Shown here in pieces: positions 1 to 8,416 of a DNA stretch of 64,000 bases. Location of the stretch: the NCBI RefSeq assembly GCF_028282165.1, contig NZ_JANQIM010000033.1, forward strand, positions 372,001 through 436,000. Reading direction: 5' to 3'. Position 1 is the stretch's first letter, and every line of letters starts with the position of its first letter. The DNA is from Winogradskyella sp. (lineage in GTDB: Bacteria > Bacteroidota > Bacteroidia > Flavobacteriales > Flavobacteriaceae). The translations under genes and the position numbers were made by a program. The notes below the pieces were generated by a model. That model did not search any database, had not been told where the DNA came from, and saw nothing but the letters and a program-made list of their open reading frames with translations.

Positions 1-656
1 ACAAAATCGCGGTCCTCATAGGTGACTATTTACTGTCTAAGGGTCTACTGCTTTCAATTGATAATAATGATTTCGATCTATTGAAGATCATATCAGTAGC
101 TGTTAGGGAAATGAGTGAGGGCGAATTACTTCAAATTGAAAAAGCCAGACAGCTCGATATTACCGAAGCCATCTATTACGATATAATTCGACAGAAGACA
201 GCCACACTTATTGCCGCATGTTGCAGTTTGGGGGCAGCATCCGTAAAACCAAATTCTACCGAAGTTGACACAATGCGTAAGTTTGGAGAACTTATAGGTA
301 TGGCATTTCAAATTAAAGACGATTTGTTTGACTATGGTGAAGAAAAAATCGGTAAGCCTACAGGTATTGACATTAAGGAACAGAAAATGACTTTACCATT
401 AATCCATGTCTTAAACAATTGTTCGAATAAAGAGAAATCCTGGCTTATTAATTCTGTTAAAAATTATAACAAGGACAAGAAGCGCGTTAATGAAGTTATA
501 GCATTTGTAAAGTCTAATGGAGGGCTGGAGTATGCGATTTCGAAAATGAAAGCCTTTCAAGAAGAAGCACTAAATTTATTAGATTATTATCCTGAATCAC
601 CATACAAATCTTCACTAAAGTTAATGGTTGATTATGTTATTGATAGAAAAAAATAA
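1..656 (+). CDS. Polyprenyl diphosphate synthase, 3' part (gene begins upstream of window)
   Basis: This is the C-terminal part of a trans-isoprenyl diphosphate synthase, the enzyme that elongates isoprenoid chains, typically the menaquinone side chain in this lineage. The frame is open from base 3 (reading KIAVLIGDYLLSKG), so the TTG at 81 is not the start and the gene begins outside the window. The second aspartate-rich motif is visible in FQIKDDLFDYG, followed by the conserved GKPTGIDIKEQKMTLPLIH stretch. The first DDxxD motif must lie upstream. The family is usually about 320-325 residues, so roughly 215 are seen here. Product chain length cannot be read from this fragment. Confidence 0.9.
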   Translation, partial: KIAVLIGDYLLSKGLLLSIDNNDFDLLKIISVAVREMSEGELLQIEKARQLDITEAIYYDIIRQKTATLIAACCSLGAASVKPNSTEVDTMRKFGELIGMAFQIKDDLFDYGEEKIGKPTGIDIKEQKMTLPLIHVLNNCSNKEKSWLINSVKNYNKDKKRVNEVIAFVKSNGGLEYAISKMKAFQEEALNLLDYYPESPYKSSLKLMVDYVIDRKK

Positions 657-775
657 TTTATTAGATTCTGAAAATCAGTTTTTTAAGTAAAAAACAAAAT
701 ATTTTTTACTATCTAGACAACCATTTGTAAAACATTTGCGTCTTTATCAATAGAAGTGCAATCGTAACCATTAGG

Positions 776-1354
776 ATGAAAGTTATACAACTTCATAATG
801 CCGATAACTATCGGAACGAAACAAAACTTATACAAAGAGCAGCGAAAAATAATCGTGAAGCACAGCATATATTATATGAGTTACATGCGCCAAAAATGTT
901 AAGTGTTTGCAGATATTACATTAAGGATGTTCATCAAGCAGAAGAAGTAATGCTAAATGGTTTTTTTAAAGTATTTAAACACTTAAAGACATTTAAAAAC
1001 GAAGGGAGTTTTGAAGGTTGGGTACGACGAATTATGGTTAGGGAAGCGATTTCTTATTTAAGGCAAAAAAAAGCCATTGAGTTTGCCACTGAGAATGAAC
1101 ATTTAGAGCATGATTACGGTAATAACATCAAAACCAATATAGAAGTCGCTGAAATTCAGCAACTCATAGATAATCTACCGGAAGGTTATAGAATGGTATT
1201 CGTCATGTATGCCATAGAGGGATACAAACACAACGAAATTGCAGAATTATTAAATATTTCGGAAGGTACCTCTAAATCGCAACTGTTTAAAGCTAGACAA
1301 ATGCTGCAGAAAAAAATTAAGGAATTAAATAACAGTAGTTATGGCACCAATTAA
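776..1354 (+). CDS. ECF-type RNA polymerase sigma factor
   Basis: A 192-residue sigma-70 family protein of ECF type that would direct RNA polymerase to a small regulon. Region 2 covers about residues 30-100 (HAPKMLSVCRYYIKDVHQAEEV, then GSFEGWVRRIMVREAISYLR). Region 4 covers about 125-185 (LPEGYRMVFVMYAIEGYKHNEIAELLNISEGTSKSQL), with a clear helix-turn-helix. The gene overlaps the next one by 14 bases, so the two are translationally coupled; that partner is a single-span membrane protein in the usual place of an anti-sigma factor. The third gene of the set encodes an outer-membrane barrel. No other sigma-factor gene lies in the window. Confidence 0.9.
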   Translation: MKVIQLHNADNYRNETKLIQRAAKNNREAQHILYELHAPKMLSVCRYYIKDVHQAEEVMLNGFFKVFKHLKTFKNEGSFEGWVRRIMVREAISYLRQKKAIEFATENEHLEHDYGNNIKTNIEVAEIQQLIDNLPEGYRMVFVMYAIEGYKHNEIAELLNISEGTSKSQLFKARQMLQKKIKELNNSSYGTN

Positions 1355-2120
1355 ATTTGAAGAACAATTAAAGGAGAAGCTCGAAAAGCGCAATTTACAA
1401 CCATCGGCAGATGGTTGGGCGAGACTTTCTGATCGTTTAGATGCCGAAGATAACAGATCTAAAAAACCATGGTTAGGTTGGTTAAGCATTGCTGCAGGTA
1501 TCATCATCTTGCTCGCGATAACCGTACGAATTTTTGGAGCTAAAGACATTCAAGAGACTATACCTGAGATGGTAGAAGAAGAAGCTATAGAGAATGTTAA
1601 TAAGAGTCAATTACCTATTTCCAGCGAAAATGAATCCATAGAATTAGTGGCAGAAGATGTAATTATAGATACAGAAACAGAAGATAATGATACGCAAAGG
1701 ACACCTCAAATTATCAACTATAAACCAGTAAGTCAAGATAGAATTAATACACAGCTAGCAGATAATACAACTAATGATGGGTCTAAACCAGAAGAAGTTA
1801 TCGAGAATACCAATAAAGTGCCAAAAGCTATAGGTGACGAAGCCATAATAAATAAAGAAGCGGTTGCAAGTATGCTTAATGAGTTAAAAGCCGAAAAGAA
1901 CTCCGCTATAGACAGAGAAGTCGATTCACTTTTAAAGTTGGCTAGTAAAGAACTAGTTAGGGATAAACTATTAAAGGATACAAGTAAAGCGGTAGATGCG
2001 CAATCCTTGCTGGAAGACGTGGAAGACGAAATGGGGCAGTCCTTTAGAAGTAAAGTTTACGAAGCACTTAAGGAAGGCTATGAAACAGTAAAAACAGCTG
2101 TAGCACAGCGTAACAACTAG
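1341..2120 (+). CDS. Single-span membrane protein, probable anti-sigma partner
   Basis: This 259-residue protein has a basic cytosolic N-terminus of about 45 residues, one membrane helix at about 46-66 (LGWLSIAAGIIILLAITVRIF) and a long acidic, Glu/Asn/Asp-rich outer part with no recognisable fold. The topology and the 14-base overlap with the sigma factor gene suggest it holds the sigma factor at the membrane. No classical zinc-binding anti-sigma motif (HxxxCxxC) is present, so the role is an inference from position. The C-terminal 80 residues are predicted helical and charged, and could reach toward the outer-membrane protein encoded next. Confidence 0.6.
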   Translation: MAPIKFEEQLKEKLEKRNLQPSADGWARLSDRLDAEDNRSKKPWLGWLSIAAGIIILLAITVRIFGAKDIQETIPEMVEEEAIENVNKSQLPISSENESIELVAEDVIIDTETEDNDTQRTPQIINYKPVSQDRINTQLADNTTNDGSKPEEVIENTNKVPKAIGDEAIINKEAVASMLNELKAEKNSAIDREVDSLLKLASKELVRDKLLKDTSKAVDAQSLLEDVEDEMGQSFRSKVYEALKEGYETVKTAVAQRNN

Positions 2121-2179
2121 CATCAAAATTAGAATCAAATCAAATAAAACGAACATACATCATCAAAAAACGAACAGTT

Positions 2180-3268
2180 ATGAATACAATTACTAGAACA
2201 GCAGTATATCTCATTATTTTATTCACGGTAGCTACTACATATGCACAAGACACAAAAATCGATAGCACAGAAAGGTCTCCTAACTATTATAAAATAGAAG
2301 CCCTAGAAGAATTAAAACTTAAGATTGAAAAAGAAGAACGAGAATTCCTAAAAGAAGAGATCGAATCCATCAATCAGCGTTTAGACAACAAACAAATTAC
2401 TGCTGCTGAAGCAGAGGAGCTAAAAAAAGAAGCCGCTAAGAAGAGAGCGGCCAATATTGAAAATAGATTAGCTATTATCGATAATAAGATAGCACTTCTT
2501 GGGAGAAATGGAGCTGGTTATGAAACCGATAATGAGGTTGATGGCTATTTTTCAATAAAGTTTGGTGATGACGAGGACGAATGGACAGCTGTGAGATTTG
2601 GAAGGAAGAACAGGCCTAGAAAATACGACAGACGCACTACCTCAGACATTGTATTTGCTTTCGGGTTTAACAATGCACTTATCGATGGGCAAGATCTTGG
2701 AGACTCACCGTATAAAATTGCAGGCTCAGGTTTTATGGAGTTAGGTTATGCTTGGAAAACGAGAATTTTTGACAATACCAATTTTTGGAGAATTAAATAC
2801 GGGTTCTCTTTTCAGTGGAATAAATTGGATATTAAGGACAACCAGTTTTTAGTCAATGAAAATGATCTTATTACTTTACAGGAGTTTCCTGTTGAGTTGA
2901 ACAAAGCCAAGTTTAGAACGACCAATTTAGTGTTCCCTGTACACTTGGAATTTGGGCCATCTAGAAAAATTGAACGCGAAAATTACTTTAGATATTCTAC
3001 ACACAACCGATTAAAAGTGGGACTTGGAGGATACGCTGGGTTAAACATCGGCAGCATGCAAAAACTAAAGTATAAAGAAGACGGTAACCGTATTAAGGAT
3101 AAGCAACGCGGAGGATTTGAGGTCAACGAATTTGTATATGGGCTTAGTGGCTATTTAGCGTGGGGAGATATCGCCTTATATGTAAAGTACGACCTTAATC
3201 CATTGTTTAAGAACCAACCAGTTGACCAAAACAATATTTCATTGGGTATTCGTTTCGATATGGACTAA
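2180..3268 (+). CDS. Secreted coiled-coil plus outer-membrane beta-barrel protein, function unknown
   Basis: A 362-residue protein with a signal peptide at residues 1-22 (cleavage after TYAQ). A highly charged alpha-helical segment at about 38-110 is rich in Glu and Lys, with AAEAEELKKEAAKKRA, and probably forms a coiled coil in the periplasm. The rest alternates short polar and aromatic strands (FAFGFNNALIDG, GYAWKTRIFDNTNFWRIKYG, YGLSGYLAWGDIALYVKYDL) and ends in ISLGIRFDMD, as in porin-like outer-membrane barrels. It follows the sigma/anti-sigma-like pair with a 59-base gap and is probably in the same transcript. It could be the envelope sensor or the target of that pair; neither can be shown here. 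Confidence 0.65.
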   Translation: MNTITRTAVYLIILFTVATTYAQDTKIDSTERSPNYYKIEALEELKLKIEKEEREFLKEEIESINQRLDNKQITAAEAEELKKEAAKKRAANIENRLAIIDNKIALLGRNGAGYETDNEVDGYFSIKFGDDEDEWTAVRFGRKNRPRKYDRRTTSDIVFAFGFNNALIDGQDLGDSPYKIAGSGFMELGYAWKTRIFDNTNFWRIKYGFSFQWNKLDIKDNQFLVNENDLITLQEFPVELNKAKFRTTNLVFPVHLEFGPSRKIERENYFRYSTHNRLKVGLGGYAGLNIGSMQKLKYKEDGNRIKDKQRGGFEVNEFVYGLSGYLAWGDIALYVKYDLNPLFKNQPVDQNNISLGIRFDMD

Positions 3269-3281
3269 ACCAATCAATTTT

Positions 3282-3325
3282 TGAGTGTTAAGAGCCTTGA
3301 TCTAGAAATGGATTAGGGCTTTTTG
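3282..3325 (+). terminator. Possible rho-independent terminator after the barrel gene
   Basis: Imperfect complementarity between AGCC and GGGCT arms around GATC/GGAT, followed by a short T run (CTTTTTG). It lies directly downstream of the outer-membrane protein gene, but the stem is interrupted, so this is tentative. Confidence 0.35.
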
Positions 3326-3398
3326 TTATCTGAGACCATATCCGAATAGTTTTCAACACATATTCCTAAAACAAATTGTTTGTCTTAAATTTACAAAC

Positions 3399-3490
3399 TT
3401 GTCACCCTGAGCTTGTCTAAGGGCGAACAAGAATTCCTAAATGTCGAATAACATCAATAAAATAGATTCCTGCCTACGCAGGAATGACAA
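3399..3490. repeat. Palindromic intergenic repeat (type 1) abutting dnaG
   Basis: A 92-base element bounded by TTGTCA and its reverse complement TGACAA. The left half carries the word CACCCTGAGCTTGTC. The right half is the hairpin CCTGCCTACGCAGG followed by AATGACAA. Bases 3456-3490 are identical to 35576-35610. The right terminal repeat contains the ATG at which the dnaG frame opens. Similar words are widespread in Bacteroidota intergenic DNA; the family is unnamed here. Confidence 0.75.
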
Positions 3491-5460
3491 AAGAATTGAT
3501 CTCACAAAACACCATAGCACAAGTCTTTGAAACTGCTCGCGTAGAGGAGGTAATCGGTGATTTTGTACAGCTAAAAAAAGCTGGGAGTAACTATAAAGGC
3601 TTAAGCCCTTTTAGCGAAGAACGTACGCCTAGTTTTATGGTCTCACCAGTAAAACAAATCTGGAAAGATTTCTCTAGTGGCAAAGGCGGGAATGCCGTTA
3701 CCTTTTTAATGGAACACGAGCACTTTACCTATCCTGAAGCCATTCGCTATTTAGCAAAAAAGTACAATATAGAAATAGAGGAAACAGAGCGAACGGAAGA
3801 GGAAAAAGCCCAAGCCGATGCTAGGGAAAGTTTGTATTTAGTCAGTGAATATGCCAATGACTATTTTCAAAAAGTCTTACATAAAACCGATCAAGGCCAG
3901 GCCATTGGTCTCAGCTATTTTAAAGAACGTGGGTTTACGGAAGACACCATTAAGAAATTCCAATTGGGCTATGCTTTAGATGAGTGGCAAGCTTTTACGG
4001 ATGAGGCCTTGGGGAAAGGCTATCAATTGGAGTTTTTGGAGCAAACAGGTCTTACCATTGTAAAGGAAGAAAGGCGCTTTGATAGATTTAAAGGCCGTGT
4101 AATGTTTCCCATTCACAGTATGAGTGGCCGTGTACTTGGTTTTGGTGGTCGTATTTTAACTAACGATAAAAAAGCAGCTAAGTACCTTAATTCGCCAGAA
4201 AGTGATATCTATCACAAGAGTAAAGTGCTTTATGGATTGTATTTTGCCAAGCAAACCATAGCCAAAGAAGATAATTGTTACTTGGTGGAAGGCTATACCG
4301 ATGTGATTCAGTTTTACCAAACAGGAGTCAAAAATGTAGTGTCGTCTTCAGGTACCGCCTTAACGTCAGAACAGATAAGGCTTATCAACCGACTTACTAA
4401 AAACGTCACGGTGCTTTTTGATGGTGATGCTGCTGGAATTAGGGCTTCCATTCGTGGAATCGATCTTATACTAGAGCAAGGCATGAACGTAAAGGTCTGT
4501 ACGTTCCCCGATGGTGAAGACCCAGACAGTTTTGCAAAGTCCAATACATTAGAAGAACTCACTAGTTACCTTAATGAGAATGTTAAGGATTTTATTCAAT
4601 TTAAGGCCTCACTTTTAGTTAAGGAAGCCGATAACGACCCTATAAAAAAGGCAGAGACCATTAGGGAGATCGTTAATAGTATTGCTAAAATCCCTGATGC
4701 AATAAAGCGTGAAATCTACGTGCGCGAGTGTGCATCCATAATGGATATAAGTGAAAGCGTGTTGTTCAGTACCTTGGCCCAAATTAGCAAAAAGGAGTTT
4801 CAGGAAGCCAACAAAAAATACAAACAAGAGCAGAAAGCCTTTGAGGTAGTTAAGAACGAACCACAACAAAAACGAAAGGTAAATGTTCAATATGAGTTAG
4901 AACGCAAGATCATAGAAATACTGATGCTTTATGGCAACAGAACCGAACAGTTTGAAGACCTGATTTTAAAGGAAGATGAGGTTTCGGGAGAATTAATCTT
5001 GGAACCTGCTATCCATGAAGCCAGAGTATTCGAAAAGATCTATCTCGATCTTCAAGAGGATGAAATGATGTTTTCTAATGAAAAGTTTAGGGCATTATAC
5101 TACTCAATCATAGATAAGCTTAACCAAAATGAAAATTTCTCCACAAAAGATTTTATAAATCAATTAGATCAAGAATCCGCCAGTGAGGTCACCAGTATTT
5201 TAATGGAGGACGAAAAATACGCGATCAATGATTGGGAGCGTAACCATATTATTCCAAAGAAAAAGACGGATACGATCTCCCAATTAGTAAGTCAAACGAT
5301 TTTAAGCCTACGTTGTCACTTGATAGACCTTAAAGTAGAGGAATACAAGAACGAAACCTTAAAAGAAGGTATAGATTCTAAGGCTATCTTAGAAGACGTA
5401 AGAGATTACGGCAATCTAAAAAAGCTACTTTCACTCAAACTAGGTAAAGTTATAAGCTAA
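3484..5460 (+). CDS. dnaG: DNA primase
   Basis: DnaG primase makes RNA primers at the replication fork. The N-terminal domain (about 1-100) has the CHC2-type fold signature but the zinc ligands are gone: the usual CPFH is SPFS and the FxCxxC part reads FSSGKGG. The Toprim domain is intact, with VEGYTDV and DGDAAG, followed by the C-terminal helicase-binding region. The ATG start lies inside a palindromic repeat. Relatives usually begin MIS..T, which matches the in-frame TTG at 3496 (ISQNTIAQVFETARVEEV), so the natural start may be 3496 and the first four residues may be repeat-derived. The full length of 658 residues is normal for the family. Confidence 0.95.
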   Translation: MTKELISQNTIAQVFETARVEEVIGDFVQLKKAGSNYKGLSPFSEERTPSFMVSPVKQIWKDFSSGKGGNAVTFLMEHEHFTYPEAIRYLAKKYNIEIEETERTEEEKAQADARESLYLVSEYANDYFQKVLHKTDQGQAIGLSYFKERGFTEDTIKKFQLGYALDEWQAFTDEALGKGYQLEFLEQTGLTIVKEERRFDRFKGRVMFPIHSMSGRVLGFGGRILTNDKKAAKYLNSPESDIYHKSKVLYGLYFAKQTIAKEDNCYLVEGYTDVIQFYQTGVKNVVSSSGTALTSEQIRLINRLTKNVTVLFDGDAAGIRASIRGIDLILEQGMNVKVCTFPDGEDPDSFAKSNTLEELTSYLNENVKDFIQFKASLLVKEADNDPIKKAETIREIVNSIAKIPDAIKREIYVRECASIMDISESVLFSTLAQISKKEFQEANKKYKQEQKAFEVVKNEPQQKRKVNVQYELERKIIEILMLYGNRTEQFEDLILKEDEVSGELILEPAIHEARVFEKIYLDLQEDEMMFSNEKFRALYYSIIDKLNQNENFSTKDFINQLDQESASEVTSILMEDEKYAINDWERNHIIPKKKTDTISQLVSQTILSLRCHLIDLKVEEYKNETLKEGIDSKAILEDVRDYGNLKKLLSLKLGKVIS

Positions 5461-5468
5461 AACTGTTG

Positions 5469-6098
5469 TTAGGTCAAATTATGATGTTTCGCCTGATGAA
5501 TTAAATCAACGATATTAGTTACGTTGAGCTTCTTAAAAAGCCTGGCTTTGTAAGTACTTACTGTTTTTTCATTGATGTCTAACTCTTCGGCTATTTCCTT
5601 GTTTTTTCTGCCAATTGAAAGTAATTTTAAGACTTCAACTTCTCTAGTAGATAATTTTTTAAACATACGGCTTCTACTCTTTCGAGTATCCTCATAGCGC
5701 AAGTGTTTATCCATTTTTTCACTAAGGGAAACTTCACCTCCATGAATTTTCCTCACAGCTGCCTCTACGGCATTGACATCAGCAGTTTTGTTTAAGTAAC
5801 CAGAAGCACCAGCTTTAAGTGTGCTTATGGCATAAATTTCCTCAGGCTGATGACTAAACATCAAGACGTTAATAGATTTGTTTTCTTTTTTGATAGCTCT
5901 AAGTGCGGTAATACCGTTAAGTTCGGGTAAATCAATCTCGGAAATAATAACGTCAACTTGGTGACGTCTTACAAATTCGAAAATCTCAATACCACTATTT
6001 AACTTACCTACAACTTCAAGATCCGGTTTACTGTTTAAGAACAGTTCTAATCCTGTTCTTACAATAGGGTGGCTGTCAACAATCAGAATTCGTATCAT
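5469..6098 (-). CDS. LuxR/NarL-type response regulator with a Glu at the phospho-acceptor position
   Basis: A 209-residue regulator with a receiver domain (about 1-120) and a LuxR-type DNA-binding domain (about 145-205: LSTREVEVLKLLSIGRKNKEIAEELDINEKTVSTYKARL). The receiver has lost key acidic residues. The DD pair is D8-S9, and the phospho-acceptor Asp is Glu54 in VIISEIDLP. Ser81 and Lys103 of the switch machinery remain. Such a receiver is unlikely to be controlled by ordinary Asp phosphorylation and may be constitutively active or bind another signal. No histidine kinase is adjacent; it lies convergent to dnaG and upstream of nadE on the same strand. Its targets are unknown. Confidence 0.88.
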   Translation of the reverse strand: MIRILIVDSHPIVRTGLELFLNSKPDLEVVGKLNSGIEIFEFVRRHQVDVIISEIDLPELNGITALRAIKKENKSINVLMFSHQPEEIYAISTLKAGASGYLNKTADVNAVEAAVRKIHGGEVSLSEKMDKHLRYEDTRKSRSRMFKKLSTREVEVLKLLSIGRKNKEIAEELDINEKTVSTYKARLFKKLNVTNIVDLIHQAKHHNLT

Positions 6099-6237
6099 GA
6101 TAATTGATTTTGGTTTGGTTAGGGTTAATTAGTGCGATTAACAAAAAGACTAAGTCTAGGACAAAGTTGGGATTGGTTATTTCAAAAATAGTCAAAAATT
6201 AAGCATATGTAGCAATTTATTCGATAAAATGCAGGGT

Positions 6238-7026
6238 TTATCTTAAATCTTTGGGAATTTCACAAACTGGTATAGGGGTCATTTTATGCTGATTTTTAGT
6301 GTAATAGCTCATAAAAATCTCAAAGACTTCATGTTGTCTTCCAGTAAAATCTTTTGCAGTTTTACCTTGGTCTTTCATTTTCATGGCCCATTCAAGTTCG
6401 GGATAAGAGGCTCCAATTTGGTCCTCATCACTTCTGGCATCACCAAATAAACCATCGCTAGGGGCAGCTTTCATGATGGTTTCAGGTACTTGTAAATACG
6501 CTCCAATCGCATACACTTCAGACTTTAATAAATCGGCAATGGGACTTAAGTCCACCCCACCGTCACCATATTTTGTGAAGAATCCAACTCCAAAATCTTC
6601 GACTTTATTTCCTGTTCCCGCTACTAAACGACCTAATAATCCAGCATGGTAATATAACGTAGCCATTCGTAAGCGGGCTCTTGTATTGGCTAGGGCCATT
6701 TCTACTATGGCGTGTTCGCCTTCTAAGCTTACTTCAGTTTTAAACTCCTCAAAAACAGGTGTTAAATCCACACGTGCGTCACTGACATTTGAAAAACGAT
6801 TTTTTAATTGTTCAATATGCTCTTGTGCTCTAGATACATGACTAGCTGCTTGGTGAATAGGCATTTCTAAACATAAAAGGTCCAAACCCGTTTTGGCGCA
6901 AAGTGTTGAGGTTACTGCAGAATCTATACCTCCCGATACTCCAACTACAAATCCGTTTACTCTAGCAGTTGTCGCATAGTCTTTCAGCCAATTTATAATA
7001 TAATTTACAACCTTTTCTATCTGCAT
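6238..7026 (-). CDS. nadE: NH3-dependent NAD+ synthetase
   Basis: This enzyme makes NAD+ from deamido-NAD+, ATP and ammonia in the last step of NAD biosynthesis. The PP-loop ATP-binding motif GVSGGIDSAVT is near residue 30, and the family motifs GTGNKVEDFGVGFFTKYGDG and the downstream PSDGLFGDARSDE are present. At 262 residues it has only the synthetase domain; there is no glutaminase domain, so it should use free ammonia. It is divergent from gldB-gldC, an arrangement common in flavobacteria. Confidence 0.95.
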   Translation of the reverse strand: MQIEKVVNYIINWLKDYATTARVNGFVVGVSGGIDSAVTSTLCAKTGLDLLCLEMPIHQAASHVSRAQEHIEQLKNRFSNVSDARVDLTPVFEEFKTEVSLEGEHAIVEMALANTRARLRMATLYYHAGLLGRLVAGTGNKVEDFGVGFFTKYGDGGVDLSPIADLLKSEVYAIGAYLQVPETIMKAAPSDGLFGDARSDEDQIGASYPELEWAMKMKDQGKTAKDFTGRQHEVFEIFMSYYTKNQHKMTPIPVCEIPKDLR

Positions 7027-7054
7027 AATATTTACAATTTACTGCAAAGAAGTG

Positions 7055-7062
7055 TACCTTTG
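7055..7062 (+). promoter_or_regulatory. Bacteroidota -7 promoter element for gldB-gldC
   Basis: TACCTTTG matches TAnnTTTG exactly. It overlaps the TTG at 7060 that opens the longest frame, so transcription would begin near 7069 and the real gldB start must be downstream. No clear -33 TTG was found. Confidence 0.6.
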
Positions 7063-7098
7063 CGCAACAAAAATAAAGTAAACAAGTTAGGATTAAAA

Positions 7099-8073
7099 AT
7101 GTTTTGCGAGATGCCGGTAAGAATTTACATATTCGTAATTTTTGGGTTGTTTTTTGTCTCTTGTGACAATGATTCTAAGCTAGAAAACGAAATTTCAAAT
7201 ATTGAAGTTGATTTTATGATTGAACGCTTTGATAAGGTCTACATGCAGGCAAAGCCTGAAGATTTACCAAAACTAAAACAGACTTATCCTTTTTTGTTTT
7301 CTAGACATATACCAGATTCTATTTGGGTAGAAAGAATAAATGATTCATTACAAGATCAGTTGCTTAACGAGGTACATAAAACGTTTTCGGATTTGAAAGC
7401 GGTAAAAACGGATTTGACAAGTATGTTTCAGCATCTTAAATATTATGATAAGACTTTTGAATTGCCAAGAGTGGTAACCTTAACAAATGATGTAGATTAC
7501 AGAGATAAAACCATTGTAACAGATTCTTTATTGCTGATAGCTTTAGACAACTTTTTAGGTGAGCATCATGAATTTTATCAAAATATACCTCGATACTTAG
7601 CCAAAAATATGCAGGAAAGTCAAATTGTACCAGAGGTGGCAGAAGGTTATGCAAAAAAATATACTTTTCAGACTAATAGAAAGACGTTGTTAGATGAGAT
7701 GGTTTACTTTGGGAAGTTGCTATATTTTAAGGATATGGTGATTCCATTTAAATCCGATGCTGAAAAAATAGGCTATACGGAGCATGAGTTAAAATGGGCT
7801 CAGGCTAATGAAAGTCCAATTTGGAGTCATTTTATTGAAAACGAAATGTTGTTCAGTACAGATCGTAAACTACCTAGTCGCTTTATTGCAGATGCACCTT
7901 TTTCGAAATTTTATTTGCAATTGGATAATGAATCTCCTGGACGATTAGGGCAATACATAGGATGGCAAATTGTAAGAGCCTATGCCGAAACTACAGAAGA
8001 AAGCGTAATGCAGATTCTGCAGAAAGAACCAGAATATATTTTTAATAAAGCAAAATTTAAACCTAGAAAATAA
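7099..8073 (+). CDS. gldB: Gliding motility lipoprotein GldB
   Basis: GldB is a lipoprotein required for gliding and the type IX secretion-linked motility machinery of Bacteroidota. The protein starts with a hydrophobic segment ending in the lipobox FFVSC followed by DND, so it is lipidated, and contains the family segment VDFMIERFDKVYMQAKPEDLPKLKQTYPFLF. Start choice: the frame is open to a TTG at 7060, but a TAnnTTTG promoter element overlaps it, so the ATG at 7099 (324 residues) is preferred; an ATG at 7111 is also possible. Its stop shares one base with the gldC start (TAATG), so the two are coupled. Confidence 0.88.
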   Translation: MFCEMPVRIYIFVIFGLFFVSCDNDSKLENEISNIEVDFMIERFDKVYMQAKPEDLPKLKQTYPFLFSRHIPDSIWVERINDSLQDQLLNEVHKTFSDLKAVKTDLTSMFQHLKYYDKTFELPRVVTLTNDVDYRDKTIVTDSLLLIALDNFLGEHHEFYQNIPRYLAKNMQESQIVPEVAEGYAKKYTFQTNRKTLLDEMVYFGKLLYFKDMVIPFKSDAEKIGYTEHELKWAQANESPIWSHFIENEMLFSTDRKLPSRFIADAPFSKFYLQLDNESPGRLGQYIGWQIVRAYAETTEESVMQILQKEPEYIFNKAKFKPRK

Positions 8074-8408
8074 TGGCAAAAACCATAACATCTAAAATAG
8101 AACTAAACGTTGAACTTGATGAAAATCGTGTGCCAGAACGATTAAACTGGTCTGCACAAGATGGCGGTGTTAACAATGAGGAAGCCAAAGCAATTATGCT
8201 ATCGGTTTGGGACAGTAATGCCCAAGAGACCTTAAAGATAGACTTGTGGACAAAGGATATGCCGGTAGATGAAATGAAACAGTTTTTTCATCAAACTTTA
8301 GTGACGATGAGTGACACCTTTTTGCGAGCTACACAAGATGAGAAAATGACCGCAACCATGAGAGATTTTTGTGATTATTTTGCAGAGAAGCTCGAGTTAA
8401 AAAAGTAA
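8073..8408 (+). CDS. gldC: Gliding motility protein GldC
   Basis: A 111-residue soluble protein matching GldC, a small cytoplasmic-type protein that supports gliding and is nearly always encoded just after gldB. Characteristic stretches are SKIELNVELDENRVPERLNWSA near the N-terminus and DLWTKDMPVDEMKQFFHQTL in the middle. There is no signal peptide. The gene overlaps gldB by one base, which implies translational coupling. Its biochemical role is not known. Confidence 0.92.
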   Translation: MAKTITSKIELNVELDENRVPERLNWSAQDGGVNNEEAKAIMLSVWDSNAQETLKIDLWTKDMPVDEMKQFFHQTLVTMSDTFLRATQDEKMTATMRDFCDYFAEKLELKK

Positions 8409-8416
8409 AGGTGTTT

